Origin: Asterias amurensis
Lineage: Eukaryota; Echinodermata; Asteroidea; Forcipulatida; Asteriidae
Direction of reading: 5' to 3'
Length of the DNA stretch: 64,000 nucleotides
Assembly: GCF_032118995.1 (NCBI RefSeq)
Contig: NC_092649.1
Span: 29,588,927-29,652,926 of the forward strand
The position numbers were made by a program, and so were the translations under genes. Under the pieces are notes generated by a model. That model saw only the letters and a list, made by a program, of their open reading frames with translations. It was not told where the DNA came from and ran no database searches. Below, one piece after another: positions 1 to 11,900 of the stretch. Within the stretch, counting starts at the first letter, position 1. Each line of letters begins with the position of its first letter.

Positions 1-609
1 TAGGATTAAAAGAATTTAATGATTCCAAAAACAAAAGGAATGCTTTGCTTTTACTGAAGTAAGTCAACCTTGTTTCAATGGACAATCTTCTGTTTCAACT
101 TGAAAGTTTCATGTTTGAAAGCCAACAAAAGCCATACTCTGTTCTTTGTTGTATCAGGTATGTTTTATTCTGGAGTGGTTGTGTGTTTCAAAACCAAAAT
201 TAATAGACTAACATTCTGAAACAATGTTCACTCCAAGTTGCTCCTTACCACAAGTTCTGCTGTTGTTGACTTCTACACCTTCACCCTCCAGATCTACCCA
301 TGCAGCTCCAAACAGCTCCAGTTGTAGTCACCACTGCACACTAGAATGTAGCCTTTAGTCAAGGCATGCGCTGAACTCTGGATGGTTCTCACTGAAAGGA
401 CAAAGACTACATCAATTTAGAAACGGACTTTTTTACTAAGCGACTTTGCAACAAGGTGCAAGGAATGTGGGAATTCCTTTTTGGGTTGCAGAAAACAGTC
501 ATTCTAAGACAAGTTCTTTGAGATGTGCGGTCTTGTTGATTTGGTTGAGATGGGAACTAGTACTTCATGTTTTCACATTAGTGTTCTTGTGAATTCAGAA
601 ATGGTTATG

Positions 610-1400
610 TAGGTTTTCTCGGTCAAATTTGGCAAATGAGCAGCCAATTTAATTTTCATGCGTTCGAATTAAAGCGGTTTGCCTCTCTAGTTGTTACTGC
701 GTTTCAAATTCAGAATTCGGCTATTCAATTTCGTTTTGAGTCAAATTCCTTTAGCACTATGTTAAAGGAACACGTTGCCTTGGATCGGACGAGTTGGTCA
801 AAACAAAAGCGTTTGTAACCGTTTTTTATAAAATGCATATGGTTGGAAAGATGTTTTAAAAGTAGAATACAATGATCTACACAAGTTTGCCTCGAAATTG
901 CGTGGTTTTCCTTCTACTGTGCGAACTAACATGGTCGGCCATTTATGGGAGTCAAAATTTTGACCCCCATAAATGGCCGACGTGTTAGTCGACGAGGTAA
1001 AAGGAAAACCACGCAATTTCAAGGCATGTTTGTGTGGATCATTGTATTCTACTTTTACAACATCTTTCTACCCATATGCATTTTATAAAAAAACGGTTAC
1101 AAACGCTTTTCAAAGACCAACTTGACCGATCCAAGGCAACGTGTTCCTTTAAAGTTGGCGTTTCAACATTATTTTTCGTGATATACACGCCTCAAGAAGC
1201 GACTGCGAATTTGAATGCTGCTGTGATGAATTGTTAAATTGAATGATTATTTTGTTAAATCGAATGACGCAACATTACATTTGACTAATCGTAAAACGAA
1301 ATCGAATGACCCTTTTCAGTAGCATTCGATTTCGCGCGAAGTAGAATAGCTTGATGGTTAAATTGGCTGCTTTTTTTCCGAAATTGACCGAGAAAACCTA
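610..1400. mobile_element. Foldback (inverted-repeat) element, about 790 bp
   Basis: The ends are inverted copies: TAGGTTTTCTCGGTCAA at 610 and its complement ending at 1400. The arms pair along most of their length and meet at GTCAAAATTTTGAC (951-964). The right arm is longer because of indels. The arms hold short chance open frames but no recognisable transposase, so this is a non-autonomous DNA element. No clear target duplication is seen. Confidence 0.75.
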
Positions 1401-1975
1401 TACTACTTTTTACTGACTGGTTAGGGCTAGATCTTCAAAAGTGACAATTTCATTATATGTCGCATAGGAAGAACATCTCTTAAAAGCTTCAATAATGCAC
1501 AATTGCAAACTTAGGGGCCATTCAGAAGTTTCTTTGGTTTTTTTTTCACCACAATTCTGTTTCAACTGGGAAGTTGCATGTGTGAAAGCCAAGAAAAAGC
1601 CGTTAAGATATCCGCATCCTTTGAGGCATTTGTTCTTCAATATATCAAATTTTTTAATAGTCTGTCAATTTCTTTCAACAAAATCCGAGGTGGGTTGGTG
1701 GGTTTCAAAACAAGATGAAAATGGTTTGAAATTAAGTCTGAGTTGTCCCTTACCACAAGGTATGATGTTGTTGACTTCTACACCTGCCTCCTCCAGATGT
1801 ACTGATGTAGCTCCAATCAGTCAGTCAAGGCACCCGCTGAACCCTGGATGGTTTCACTGAAAGGAAATAGATTGACATGAAGTAAACAAAAAGAATTAGC
1901 AGTTGCAAACTGCTTACCAGCCAAAAAACCTATGGTACAAATGCAAACAGTAGTAAATGGCCCGATATGTTTGGA

Positions 1976-2019
1976 CCCTAGCAGAGTCTTTCTTAAATTC
2001 GAGAAAGACTCTGCTAGGG
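1976..2019. repeat. Perfect 18-bp stem-loop
   Basis: CCCTAGCAGAGTCTTTCT at 1976-1993 is followed by an 8-base loop and its exact complement at 2002-2019. It lies between two copies of the exon-like module. It could be the core of a very small MITE or a chance hairpin. Confidence 0.6.
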
Positions 2020-3114
2020 CAGAAACAGCAGGCAATTAACTATTTTTTTTTTACACAAAGTGAGGCACACCTTGTTACTAGGCCTATATCTTGGCAACAA
2101 ATTGCAAGATCTGCAAATTACTATTGTTTCATCAGGAAAAAAGGTTTTATTTTATATTGCAAGAACTGTACTAGTATACTCTGAAAGCATGTTCTTTAAG
2201 ATGTTGATGTTTGTTGGTTTTGGAAGTTGGTTGGGATGGGAACTAATACTTCATAACTGATTTTAAATCCTGGTCAGGTAGGTCTTCAAAGGTGACAAGC
2301 TGTTTAACTAATTTGCAAAACATTATGTGATAAGAACTTCTCCTCAAATAAAATGTATTAAAAATGTTTGACTACTTTCAAACTATTCTGACTACTGATG
2401 ACTTTCTGCACCTGTATTCTCCACTCCATCAATGCAGCTCTGGTTATAGTCACCAATGCGGCACACATTAAGAGTGTAGCCTCCAGTCAAGGCACTCCCA
2501 GAACCCTGGATGGTTTTAACTGAAATGTATAGGGAATGCCACATGCAGTAAGCCCATAACACTCTGTTTATTTGTATTTAATTGCAAGCGCTGAATACAT
2601 TATTTCAAGATTTAGGGTACTAGGTTTTGAATGCTTCATGCAAATGGTGCAACTGTCTTTAACTGATGGTGATATCTACATCTTCAAAACTTAAATAACA
2701 AGAAACTTTCTTCAAAATATGAAGAGATGTGCATTGGTCTGGTTTGTGATTACTTATGCTGTTGTGGTATCGGAAATGGTACATCTACTTGAGACTGCTG
2801 GATATCGCCAAAACTGCCGATTGCTTTTAATTTGCAAAAAATTACACGGGAAGAACTTCTTCTCAAATTAAACAAATTTTGAACACTCACCTTTAACCAA
2901 GCTGACTGTTGTTGACTTTCTACACCGGCATCCGTCAGATCTTTTGATGCAGCTCCAAACAGCTCCAGTTGTTGCCACCACTGCACAGTAGAATGTAGCC
3001 TTCAGTCAAGGCACTCACACAACACTGGATACACTGAAATGAGATGACTTACAATAGGTTTACAGGGTGCTGTGGTGCAAAATGCTGCAAATCAAACCAG
3101 GATTACAAGGGGGG

Positions 3115-3262
3115 CAACCCTTTTCTTTTAATGCATGGAGCTGTTTACCATGCATTACACAACACACGGACCAACAGCTTTACGTCTCATCCAAAAGATG
3201 TCCCTATTCGAGTCCAGTGCTCTTCTTGGTCACGACACTTTGAAATGTTGTGGTTAGTTGCA
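3115..3262 (-). mobile_element. SINE fragment (family 1), minus orientation
   Basis: The block matches, in reverse complement, the body of the SINE at 9356-9775: the part with the ACGCATGTAAAAGAACCCAG-like and CGTCCTTCGGATGGGA-like motifs. The tRNA-like head is missing here, so this is a truncated copy. Confidence 0.55.
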
Positions 3263-6200
3263 TAAAGAGATGAGTGATTGAGGTATTATCTTCAATTACA
3301 AATATCTAACAACATGCTTTGAAATGACCCCCACTTGCCGTAGTGCCCTTTTCAAATACAAATTTACATTTTTCTTATAGAAGTGCCCCTTACCAGTGGA
3401 AAATTTAAGTGCTCCTTCCTTTCTTCGTTTGTTTTTTAACAACAGGTTTATTTGTTTTTTTAATTTTCGTTTTTTAACAATAAGCTAGAATTTTTGAAAT
3501 TTGTCTGGTCTTCCAAATGTCACAGTTATCATGAGTTAAGTATTCTTTCAATTAACGAAGTAATTTCAGAAACTCCTATCTTACATAACCATGCATTACC
3601 AAACCTTGTGCTAGACCACAATCCATGCAGTGAGACATCTCTTTAGCTGCACAAGCAAGTTCAGTCGCTTCAAGATGGGAAAACATCACCTGCATACTTG
3701 GGAAGAAAACTATCTAGAAAGGTTAGCATTTGAGGGGTCACATCATGCCATAGCGTGATTTACACCATGAGTTTACCCTGAGACCTTCCCAAACCTGTCA
3801 TTGTGTATGATGCCCAATCACATGTCATTGGCAGTAGGAAGAATCGGTTATACTGTGAAAAACAAGAAAAAGGTTATTGCCTGAAAAGGAAGAGGTTAGA
3901 AACCTGTGGAAGTAAGAGCTGCAAAAAATGGTTAGAAATCAGCTGTGGAGAAAAAGTGTTAGTTTCTTTCTCACTTACCAATACTTTACCTGTCGTGAAT
4001 AACTTGACCTTTGCTTGAAAAACTTGACCTCACTGACCCCTGATCATCAGCAACATCGGAGAGAGAATCGTCATCGTCTACCATGGAGCTACCAATATTC
4101 AGTAAACCTGCTAGAAAAGGGAGTTAACCTTATCTCTAGGCCAACACTACTATTAACTCTAGGCCTACACTTACCACTAATACATACCTTGAGGAATCAA
4201 TGACATCAGTGTTCTCAGTGGTTGCTCTCTCTCTGTTTCATCATGGAGAAGGAAATATCCCGCTCTTGTTGTTTCATCTTTTTCTTTTCCTGTTGTTTTA
4301 TCTTTTTCTCATTTGTTCATGTGACGCAGCGCTCAAAAACTAATTAATTGCAGTAGATTGGGTGCATAAATACCGAGGGCTATAAACAGATTTGTTTGGG
4401 TGGAAGTTAACTGCTTTTGTAACAACTTTTTTATATTTCATTACTTCTTGACAACTTTGCTAAGTTTGTGTATGTTGTATTTTTCTTACTACAGTGAATG
4501 TTTAAGGAATTTGGGTCATATACTCATAGAAAAAAAGCTATACATTCAGAATTGATGAATGATGTCTTTAGGAATATTATGTATATTAATTTAGTATGTA
4601 TAAATTGCCTTATATAATACTCCTAAATCAAACATGATCATCAAATAGAATGCAGATTGGACAGGAATAATCTAATTTCAGGTTGTGTCACTCCTATAGT
4701 ACGCGAGAAAAGTAATAAAATAAAAAATAATATAAAAAAGAGATTTTTTGGGATAATTCACCCAATCTATCTGAAAAACTTATTTGGAGTTTACCCCCAA
4801 ACTGTAAGCCCTAAACATTAAGATATTTATTTTGATTTACAAAAAATTAATGATGACAATTGTAATTAAACATGACAACTGACGACTTTGAAGTTTCAAC
4901 CCCAAGAAATTTCCAGAAAGACTTGTCTTCTAACTAAAAGCATCATTGGCTTCGACCAATATGCAAAACAAGAAATACCAAGACAGAGTGAAGTCACATT
5001 GAAAGCTCAACAAAATGTGGGACAACATCAACAAGTTCATCGTAGATCACCTAGTGGGGACAGGGGCTGTAAAACAAGGGTGGGAACCTGCAAGAAATGG
5101 GTTAGATCTTCGCTTACCGTTTTCACACTCTTGTCTTTCATTGGACGATATCTAATGCCACATCCCCATACCACACAATCCATAGATAACTCTCACCAGA
5201 CAAGTCTATCAATAGTTAGCACAGGAAATGTTCTGCCTTGAATCTTGACTTGAACACGGCAGCTCCGCGGTACGGGTGCGCCTCTCATCGTTCCCCGACT
5301 CGGTCCACATCAGTCAGCAAGGCCCGGTTACAGCTTCTTGTTGACGAAAAGTACAGTTGAAATACAACCCCTATCCTCAATGCTACAGTTCTAGTTCATC
5401 CTGAAGGGGTTTAATAAGGTTAAGTTCTAAACGTAGTCATTGAGTTTTTGTGTATGAATGTTCTCAAAACTTTAATAAAGATGTTGTTAGAGGAGCTCCT
5501 GGCTTCGGTCGTGCATCTTTTACACTGCAATCAGTCTGCGTTCAATCACTGGAGCACTCTTTATCCACACTCGCATGCTCAACATTGAAGTTAAAAATTG
5601 TCTAATAGTTCACTTCTATAAAGTCGGTAGTCTGAGTTAAAGTTGACTCCATGGAACTCACGATGTACTGGAGGGCTCAACAGTGAGTTTTTCTACATTC
5701 TGCAGTTTTTGTACGAAGAAAATTCTTTCTTGCAAGTGAAAGAATTGCTCACCAATTTCTCTGTCCATCCTTTCTCTATGCTCAACAAACTCCATGGTAG
5801 ACTGTGTCCTTCAAATCAAAACTCAACCAAGGCTATCAAATGCTGCAACAATTATTGTCAATATTTCATGAACACATTATCTACAAAAATGACTTTCGTT
5901 CCTAAAGTTCATCCAAAAGAAAACGCGACGTCCAAATCCAGTGCAGGGCCCATCCTTCTTTCAGTCAGCGCGTACTAAAAGTGGCATGTCAAAAAATGTC
6001 GTCTGCTCACAAGTGCCCACGCGCCCGCACGTGCGCCTCGTTTGCATAATTACACCTGTTGATATTGCAATCAGTGAATCTGATTGGAGGTTTAGATCGC
6101 AATCAGTGAATCTGATTGGATGATCCAACTCTTGAGAATAACAAACTCGCGTGTGGTCACTTTGGTCTGCCCATTTCAACTGCGCAGGTCACGGTATGAT

Positions 6201-6317
6201 ATCTAGGGACTTCGAGGCCTACGTCACACCACACAGTGTGGCTTGAGTGGCGTTATACATTATAATGTTATAAGGTAGCACTAGAGGGCGGTATATAAGA
6301 TAAGTGGTGTACTTCAA
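3263..6317. other. No secure gene; two weak exon candidates on the minus strand
   Basis: Most of this stretch is AT-rich with no long conserved frame. Two weak minus-strand exon candidates exist. One is 4038-4110: acceptor CTTTTCTAG, 73 nt, open frame GLLNIGSSMVDDDDSLSDV, donor GTCAGTGA. The other is 5197-5288: ATG, frame MRGAPVPRSCRVQVKIQGR, donor GTGAGA. I could not join them into one gene or identify a family. Confidence 0.25.
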
Positions 6318-6468
6318 TAGACCTTTTCGCAAATACTGGGGCGCGCGCGTAAAGCTTGGAATTAGGTGCATTGTGGTCTAGCTGATTACAAATTTGATTC
6401 ATATATATCCCACAATGCACCTCATTCAACAGTCTGCGCTTGCGCATTGGTATTTGCGATAAGGTCTA
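6318..6468. mobile_element. Short inverted-repeat MITE, copy 1 (TAGACCTT ends)
   Basis: Starts TAGACCTTTTCGCAAATAC and ends with the near complement GTATTTGCGATAAGGTCTA; 151 bp. The same element in opposite orientation is at 25141-25292, and the two share GGTGCATTGTGG and GCGCGCGCG blocks. There is no coding capacity. Confidence 0.85.
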
Positions 6469-8426
6469 TGCCCAACACACAGGTACAAAGTTTGACCGGT
6501 GTCCTGTGCGTCCTGTGTGGGCCTAATTTTTAAAGCCGCTAAGCACTGGGAAATCTTGCTTAGCAAAAACAGGTTACCATCCAACATCCTATTAAGTTAA
6601 ACACTAATTGCGACTGCTGGTGCCCCACCCATTGTGTGCCAGAGAAATTTGTCAAGATTTGCTGTCAAAAGTTTATGAAATTGGGCCCGTCTCATTTCTG
6701 CTAAGCAAATAAACATTTTGCAATATTGTATGCTTAAGCAGCTCCATGAAATTGGGCCCTGGTTCTTGACCTCCTCCAAGTAATAAGAATAGTAATATTC
6801 CAGGATTGGGAAGGGATTTCTTCTCTCCTGATAAAATGTTACTTCATAGCCTTCATCTCAAGTGGCCCACTGGTATAACTCTCGCAGTTGTTTTAATAAA
6901 ATAGTGAATACATAAGAATGTTGTACAGATGTCTAGTTATTGTAACAGCAAGTTTTAAAAATTAATATGCTTTTATAAAAGCTTTTTTTTAAACTTGCAA
7001 TCCAGGGCACGACACGGGTGGGTGTTAACTTTGTAACTTATTGAACCACTCATTTATTTTTGTTTGATAAAGCTAAAAATACACAATGACGGGAAAACTT
7101 TATGAAATGTCTGTACTCACTTATTTCTTGATTCTGATTTGTTTTTTATTTCTTGATTTCTTGATGGCAAGCCTTCAGTATCTTAAAAACTAACTGAACA
7201 AAATTATAAACTTTTGAAGTATAAATAATGAAAGAATAAACTTTATAAAACACAACTTTATTTGTGTGGATGAATACACAGACCATTACCAAAAACGATT
7301 TTAAAATAACACAAAGTTTCCAATAGCCAATGGGATGGCTCAGAGGTGTTTTGTAGTTCAACGGTGACCTTTTGTCACAAGACTTACACATTATATTGGC
7401 TCTGTAATGTGAGTAGTGCTTATGTAGGCTGCAAGCCATTAATACAACCCTGACGAACACATTTGAAAATTTTGCAAACTTTTCATCTCTCTTTAAAACA
7501 AATGTTTGACAATGACATTGCTATAATTCTAGATAAGTTGAAAAAATTAAGTAGGAGACAAAACTTAGTCAGGAAAAAAACCACCATACACAGTAGAAAT
7601 AAAATCTACCGTCGTAATAACAATAGTAGTAAAGGTGGCTTCTCATACAGGTATAGTGCTACAATCTCCCACTCGGTTATGCTCATGGGAGTCTAACATT
7701 ATTACCTTGATCACTGGGGCACTTTTAGAGGGAACAGATACCTTTGTTTTTAACTGTTCCATTGTTTTAATCCTATATAAATGTAAATATATATACAATA
7801 AAATTAACCTGAGAAAAATTCATTGCATAAGGTGATATTGTTTTTGAGATATTGGCAAAAATCCCGAGTGGTTCTTTCAACGTATTTGCATAACCGCAAT
7901 TGGAAACCACAATCTGAGAAAGTTTTCTGGCAGAATCGCTTCTCAGATTCCAAATGTTGGTGACAAAAACTGATATCTTCTTTCATTTTAACTCCGAAGC
8001 ATTATGATTCTCAAAATGCTTTATAGTATCGAAAGCTGCAGTACTTCTAACCAAGTATAGTTTTTATTGCCATTAATTTTTAGAGTACCAAACATATTAA
8101 ACCATCTCAGTTCCATTGGGAGTATCCTTTTCAAGCATTGGACTCAAGTTCTGCATTGGTGGCCAAGTCATCAGGATATGGGTTGGATTACCGGTTATGA
8201 CACTCCTTGAGCAAGACACTTCTTAAACTATAATTGCTTCTCTTCACCCAGAGGTAAATGGGTATCTGAGAGGGCAGAGATGGTTCTTGTGATTTATTTA
8301 GCTTGGCGTGCTACGTACTTGGCAGCACAACCCAAAACAAATTGGTTACAAAGTCTTTACTAGTTTATGTTACTGTACAATGTACACCATATAAAATAAA
8401 ACACTTTTAAAACTTTAGTTTTTAAT
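6469..8426. other. Intergenic, repeat-derived sequence
   Basis: No gene is supported. It holds an inverted GAAATTGGGCCC repeat pair (about 6676-6765), a copy of an interspersed repeat at 7726-8090 (family B, again at 24919-25413), and a SINE piece near 8150-8330. AATAAA read on the minus strand at 8293-8298 is a plausible RXYLT1 poly(A) signal, about 130 bp past its stop. Confidence 0.5.
7726..8090 (+). repeat. Interspersed repeat family B, uninterrupted copy
   Basis: Shares ordered blocks with 24919-25413: TGTTTTAATCCT, TTTTTGAGATA, ATTCTCAAAATGC, AAAGCTGC(A/T)GTACTTCT and TTATTGCCATTAATTTT. This copy lacks the MITE that interrupts the other, so it shows the empty site. Confidence 0.65.
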
Positions 8427-8915
8427 TCATGTTGGGAAGAAACTCTTTTGAATGGTATCCAGAAACACTTGTTTTAGTTTTATCCGGAACTGTCCATACC
8501 ACCTCAGCAGCTCTTCCCTCCTTTGAGAAATTTCTCTCGGGCTTTTCTTGGATTCTTCAAGTAATACTTGGGGGAGTTGTTGCCAGTCTTTGATGTAGAT
8601 GAATGGAGCATTGTATTGTTTCAGGAGGCGTAGAGGCTCACTGGCACATTCTCCTGGTGTAGTGATGTCCTCTACTACAGGTACAGATCCATATGATGCT
8701 GCCTCATAGATACGATAGCACTCAGTGTTCATACCAACAGGACTTAGCGTTAGGTCACTCTGGGCAAGAATTCCTTCATACTCAAGTCTCGTCTCTTCTT
8801 GTTCAGTTGCTGTCCAACTACAAAAGAAAAACCATTTAGAATCGTTATTCAATATTTAAATAATGTACACTTTTCATTGTGAAATCAAAAGGATCCGCAA
8901 ACATGACTTGCATTC

Positions 8916-8962
<47 letters not shown>

Positions 8963-11900
8963 GGTCATTTGTAGAGCGCCAAAATCAAAAGTTTGTTCTA
9001 AGGCACTGAGGCAGAGTTGACCAGGTTAGTAAGCCTGCTGGAACAGGTGAGCTTGAATGAGGTGAGTGAGCTGGCGGTACTGATCTGTGTAGGACGCTTA
9101 TTCCACATTTTGTGGCCATATACAGAGAATGATCTCTGACTACAAGCTCTTGGCACAACGAAAAGGGGAGCAAGAGGTAGATGAACGAAGATCTCTTAGT
9201 TGAGATCTCAAAATAAGTTGCATTATGGCCTGTAGGCCTAATAATGCAAAAGAAGATAGTGAGAAAATATCAGTTTTAGAAGTGGGAAAAGCACTCCAAC
9301 TAGGGAAACTTAACTCGATCAGAGCTCGAGTCCAGTGCTCTTATGGAAGTGGAAGTGTCGCGGCCGAGCGGTTAAGAGCACCGAGTTCAAACTCTGGTGT
9401 TTCTGATCAGCAGAGTGTGGGTTTGAATCCCCAGCTGTGACAGTTGTGTCCTTAAGCGCGATACTTCACCATTGCTTCGTCCTTCGGATGGGATGTTAAG
9501 CCGTTGGTCCCATGTGTTATGTAACGCATGTAAAAGAACCCAGTGCACTTATCGAAAAGAGAAGGGGTTCGCCCCGGTGTTCCTGGTCCGATCGGCAACA
9601 AATTGCACCACAGCACCTTGTAAAAACATTACATGGAGCTATCAGAATTAGGTCTCTTAATTCAAACGTAGTCCCACATCTTGCAGGAAATACTGTATGT
9701 TACAGCGCCAGGAGCGTCACTGAGTGACGAACATATGCGCTATATAAGAAGCCACCATTATTATTATTATTATTAACAACAGCGAAGCCAGAACACGTCA
9801 ATAACATGTCAATTAACATCTCTTATGAGCTCATTACCTTTCTCTCGTTTTCACATAGCAATAGTCAGCCAGATTGTTCTTCTTGATAACCTGCAATAGT
9901 GTCTCCCTGGAGGAATTGGGATATACTGTAGCCATGAAATTGCATCGGTATCGACGACTAGCACTGGGATTCAACTTAGTGATGTTCACAACAGGAAAAC
10001 CACGATACCTTAAAATAAAACAACAAACATTCATTAGAATAATAGAAAGTTAAATTATATCTTCATAATCAACATGCTGTGTCAGTATAGAGCATACCCC
10101 TATTAGTATGAGATTTCCAGAACTTTTCACTACCTTCAAATATTTTCATTTTCATAAAGGCTTGAGATTTAATCCACAATTTGCATGATTTATGAGTCTT
10201 TGAATACATAACACTTGTCCATAATGCTAGATACTGTCCGTAATGAACCCGCTGGTTGCCTACCAGATGTACCTTTGACCTACCAAAGTTTTGCATGCCT
10301 TAAATTTGTGCATTAGTCTGGTAGGTATGTTTAGTGTGCACTACACAGAGTGTCTTGCATGTAATTGTATATCCAATTAAACCAATGCTTGTCTTTATCC
10401 ATACATATGAAGGAAAGAGGATCAGCCTAAGTTCATACTAACTAGGGCTACTTTCAAAAGCAAGGCCCATGGCTTTGACTCCAGCTTAGGCACCATCTGT
10501 CACCTGTTTTAATCCCTGCACCAGAAGTGCAGAGCCCAATTTCATGGCTCTGATTACAGTAAGCAAAGAATCAGGCACTTACGGAAGCGGAGAATTCTGC
10601 GCTCAAGTCAAACGTATTTTACATTTTTACAGGAAGTTTTTGCTGGTGTGCATGCTTACTTCACACTACTACTACTATCTCCACTTTGCATAGTTTCCAA
10701 TCCTAATCAGCAAGACTGGATTAAGATGTTGAGTGTTCAGACTTACGTTGCCACCCCAAGAGGCCACTGTAGGATCTCCCTCCCATCCACAAGTAGTGTG
10801 TCATAAACCACAAGCAAGAACCGAAGAGGTCCTCCATGAGACTTCATGTACTGCAGCACCCAAGAGTTCTGGCACTGCTCACTTCCAATCAGCATCAACC
10901 CAACATTGCGCAGACGTGTGAAGGCATCCAAATTGTCCAGCCAAGCACGAGCAAAATCAACCTTGTCTGGCGCCCTTGCGTTAAGTACGAGCAGAAGGTT
11001 CTCTACATCTCTGGGGACCGTGCTGGGTAAGACATCATGGCCCGTCCTAAATCTGAAGATTTTTAAAGAGAAGTGCTCAGGAGTTCAGATTAATTGTTTT
11101 ACTCTATATAAAACGTGATGCATTACCAAAGTTTTGCATTCTTTTTCATTTAGCCATTGCATTAACAAGCAGGAATACACAAACAGGCTCTTAAAGCATT
11201 GAGCACCACGAGCCCATAAGAGTAGAATTGAGCTAAGTTTCTTTTGGCTTATGCAATAAAAGTTTGGACTCTTTACTTTTCTGTCTCTACTTACCACCAA
11301 CATAGACCTTCCATACATGTAACTAAATACCACAAAGCAACACATCAGAATGATCATAAGAATCTAGCTACTTACGTGAATGCAATGTGGCCTTCTTTCT
11401 TGTAACCATAGCTCAACGTGTATTGACTATCGGCCTGTTGCCTGGTCTCCAATGTGGCTCCTAGTATATGCTCCCAAGTGTATTGACCTTAGAACATATG
11501 AAAGATCAAAATTTAGTGAAATACTATCAACTAAAACGGAACATCACTAACTTGGTTCACCATTTAGCACTAGATGAACACTTTACAGGAACAATTGGTT
11601 AGGATAGCAGGTCAATGACTAAAACAATTTGTTATTGACTCCCCCCCCCCCACCCCACTCACCCCCCCCACTCAACCCCCCCCCCCCCCAACCCCAATCA
11701 CCCCCCCCCCCCTTTTGCTAGCCCAATCTACTATCCTGCATAACAGTTGCATTACTTCAGGCATTATTCTAAAAAGTGAAAACAAATCTGTGTTGTTAAA
11801 TATACGCCGGGATAGGAACCCAACGTCGTATCCTCGCAATTTCTAAATCCCACAGTTTTGTTCTTATAGTTAACTCTGATGCTCGAATGAAAAGAATGCT

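Larger units (their letters stand above)
1..3040 (-). repeat. Four diverged copies of an exon-like module, minus strand
   Basis: Four related blocks lie at about 260-402, 1768-1862, 2392-2527 and 2907-3040. On the minus strand each starts after a pyrimidine tract ending in TTTCAG or similar. The clearest copy (2392-2527) reads VKTIQGSGSALTGGYTL then GDYNQSCIDGVENTGAESH. The others share pieces of that peptide (ALTKGY, GDYNWSC, AGVEVNN) but carry stops or frame changes. Flanking sequence is duplicated too: the stretch near 521-570 resembles 2193-2255, and 121-260 resembles 1577-1768. This looks like tandem duplication of a coding exon with its introns, followed by decay. I do not recognise the protein family. 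A live gene using one copy cannot be excluded. Confidence 0.5.

Noticed and set aside
4888-5241. 117-codon open frame on the plus strand
   Set aside because: Low-information composition, no domain, and overlapped by a better minus-strand exon candidate.
9356-9440. Possible tRNA gene with A and B boxes
   Set aside because: The acceptor stem does not close and a long SINE body with a (TTA)n tail follows; related copies exist elsewhere in the window.
11085-11357. 90-codon minus-strand frame inside RXYLT1
   Set aside because: It falls in the intron between exons 3 and 4 and resembles nothing; the exon boundaries on both sides are fixed by homology.
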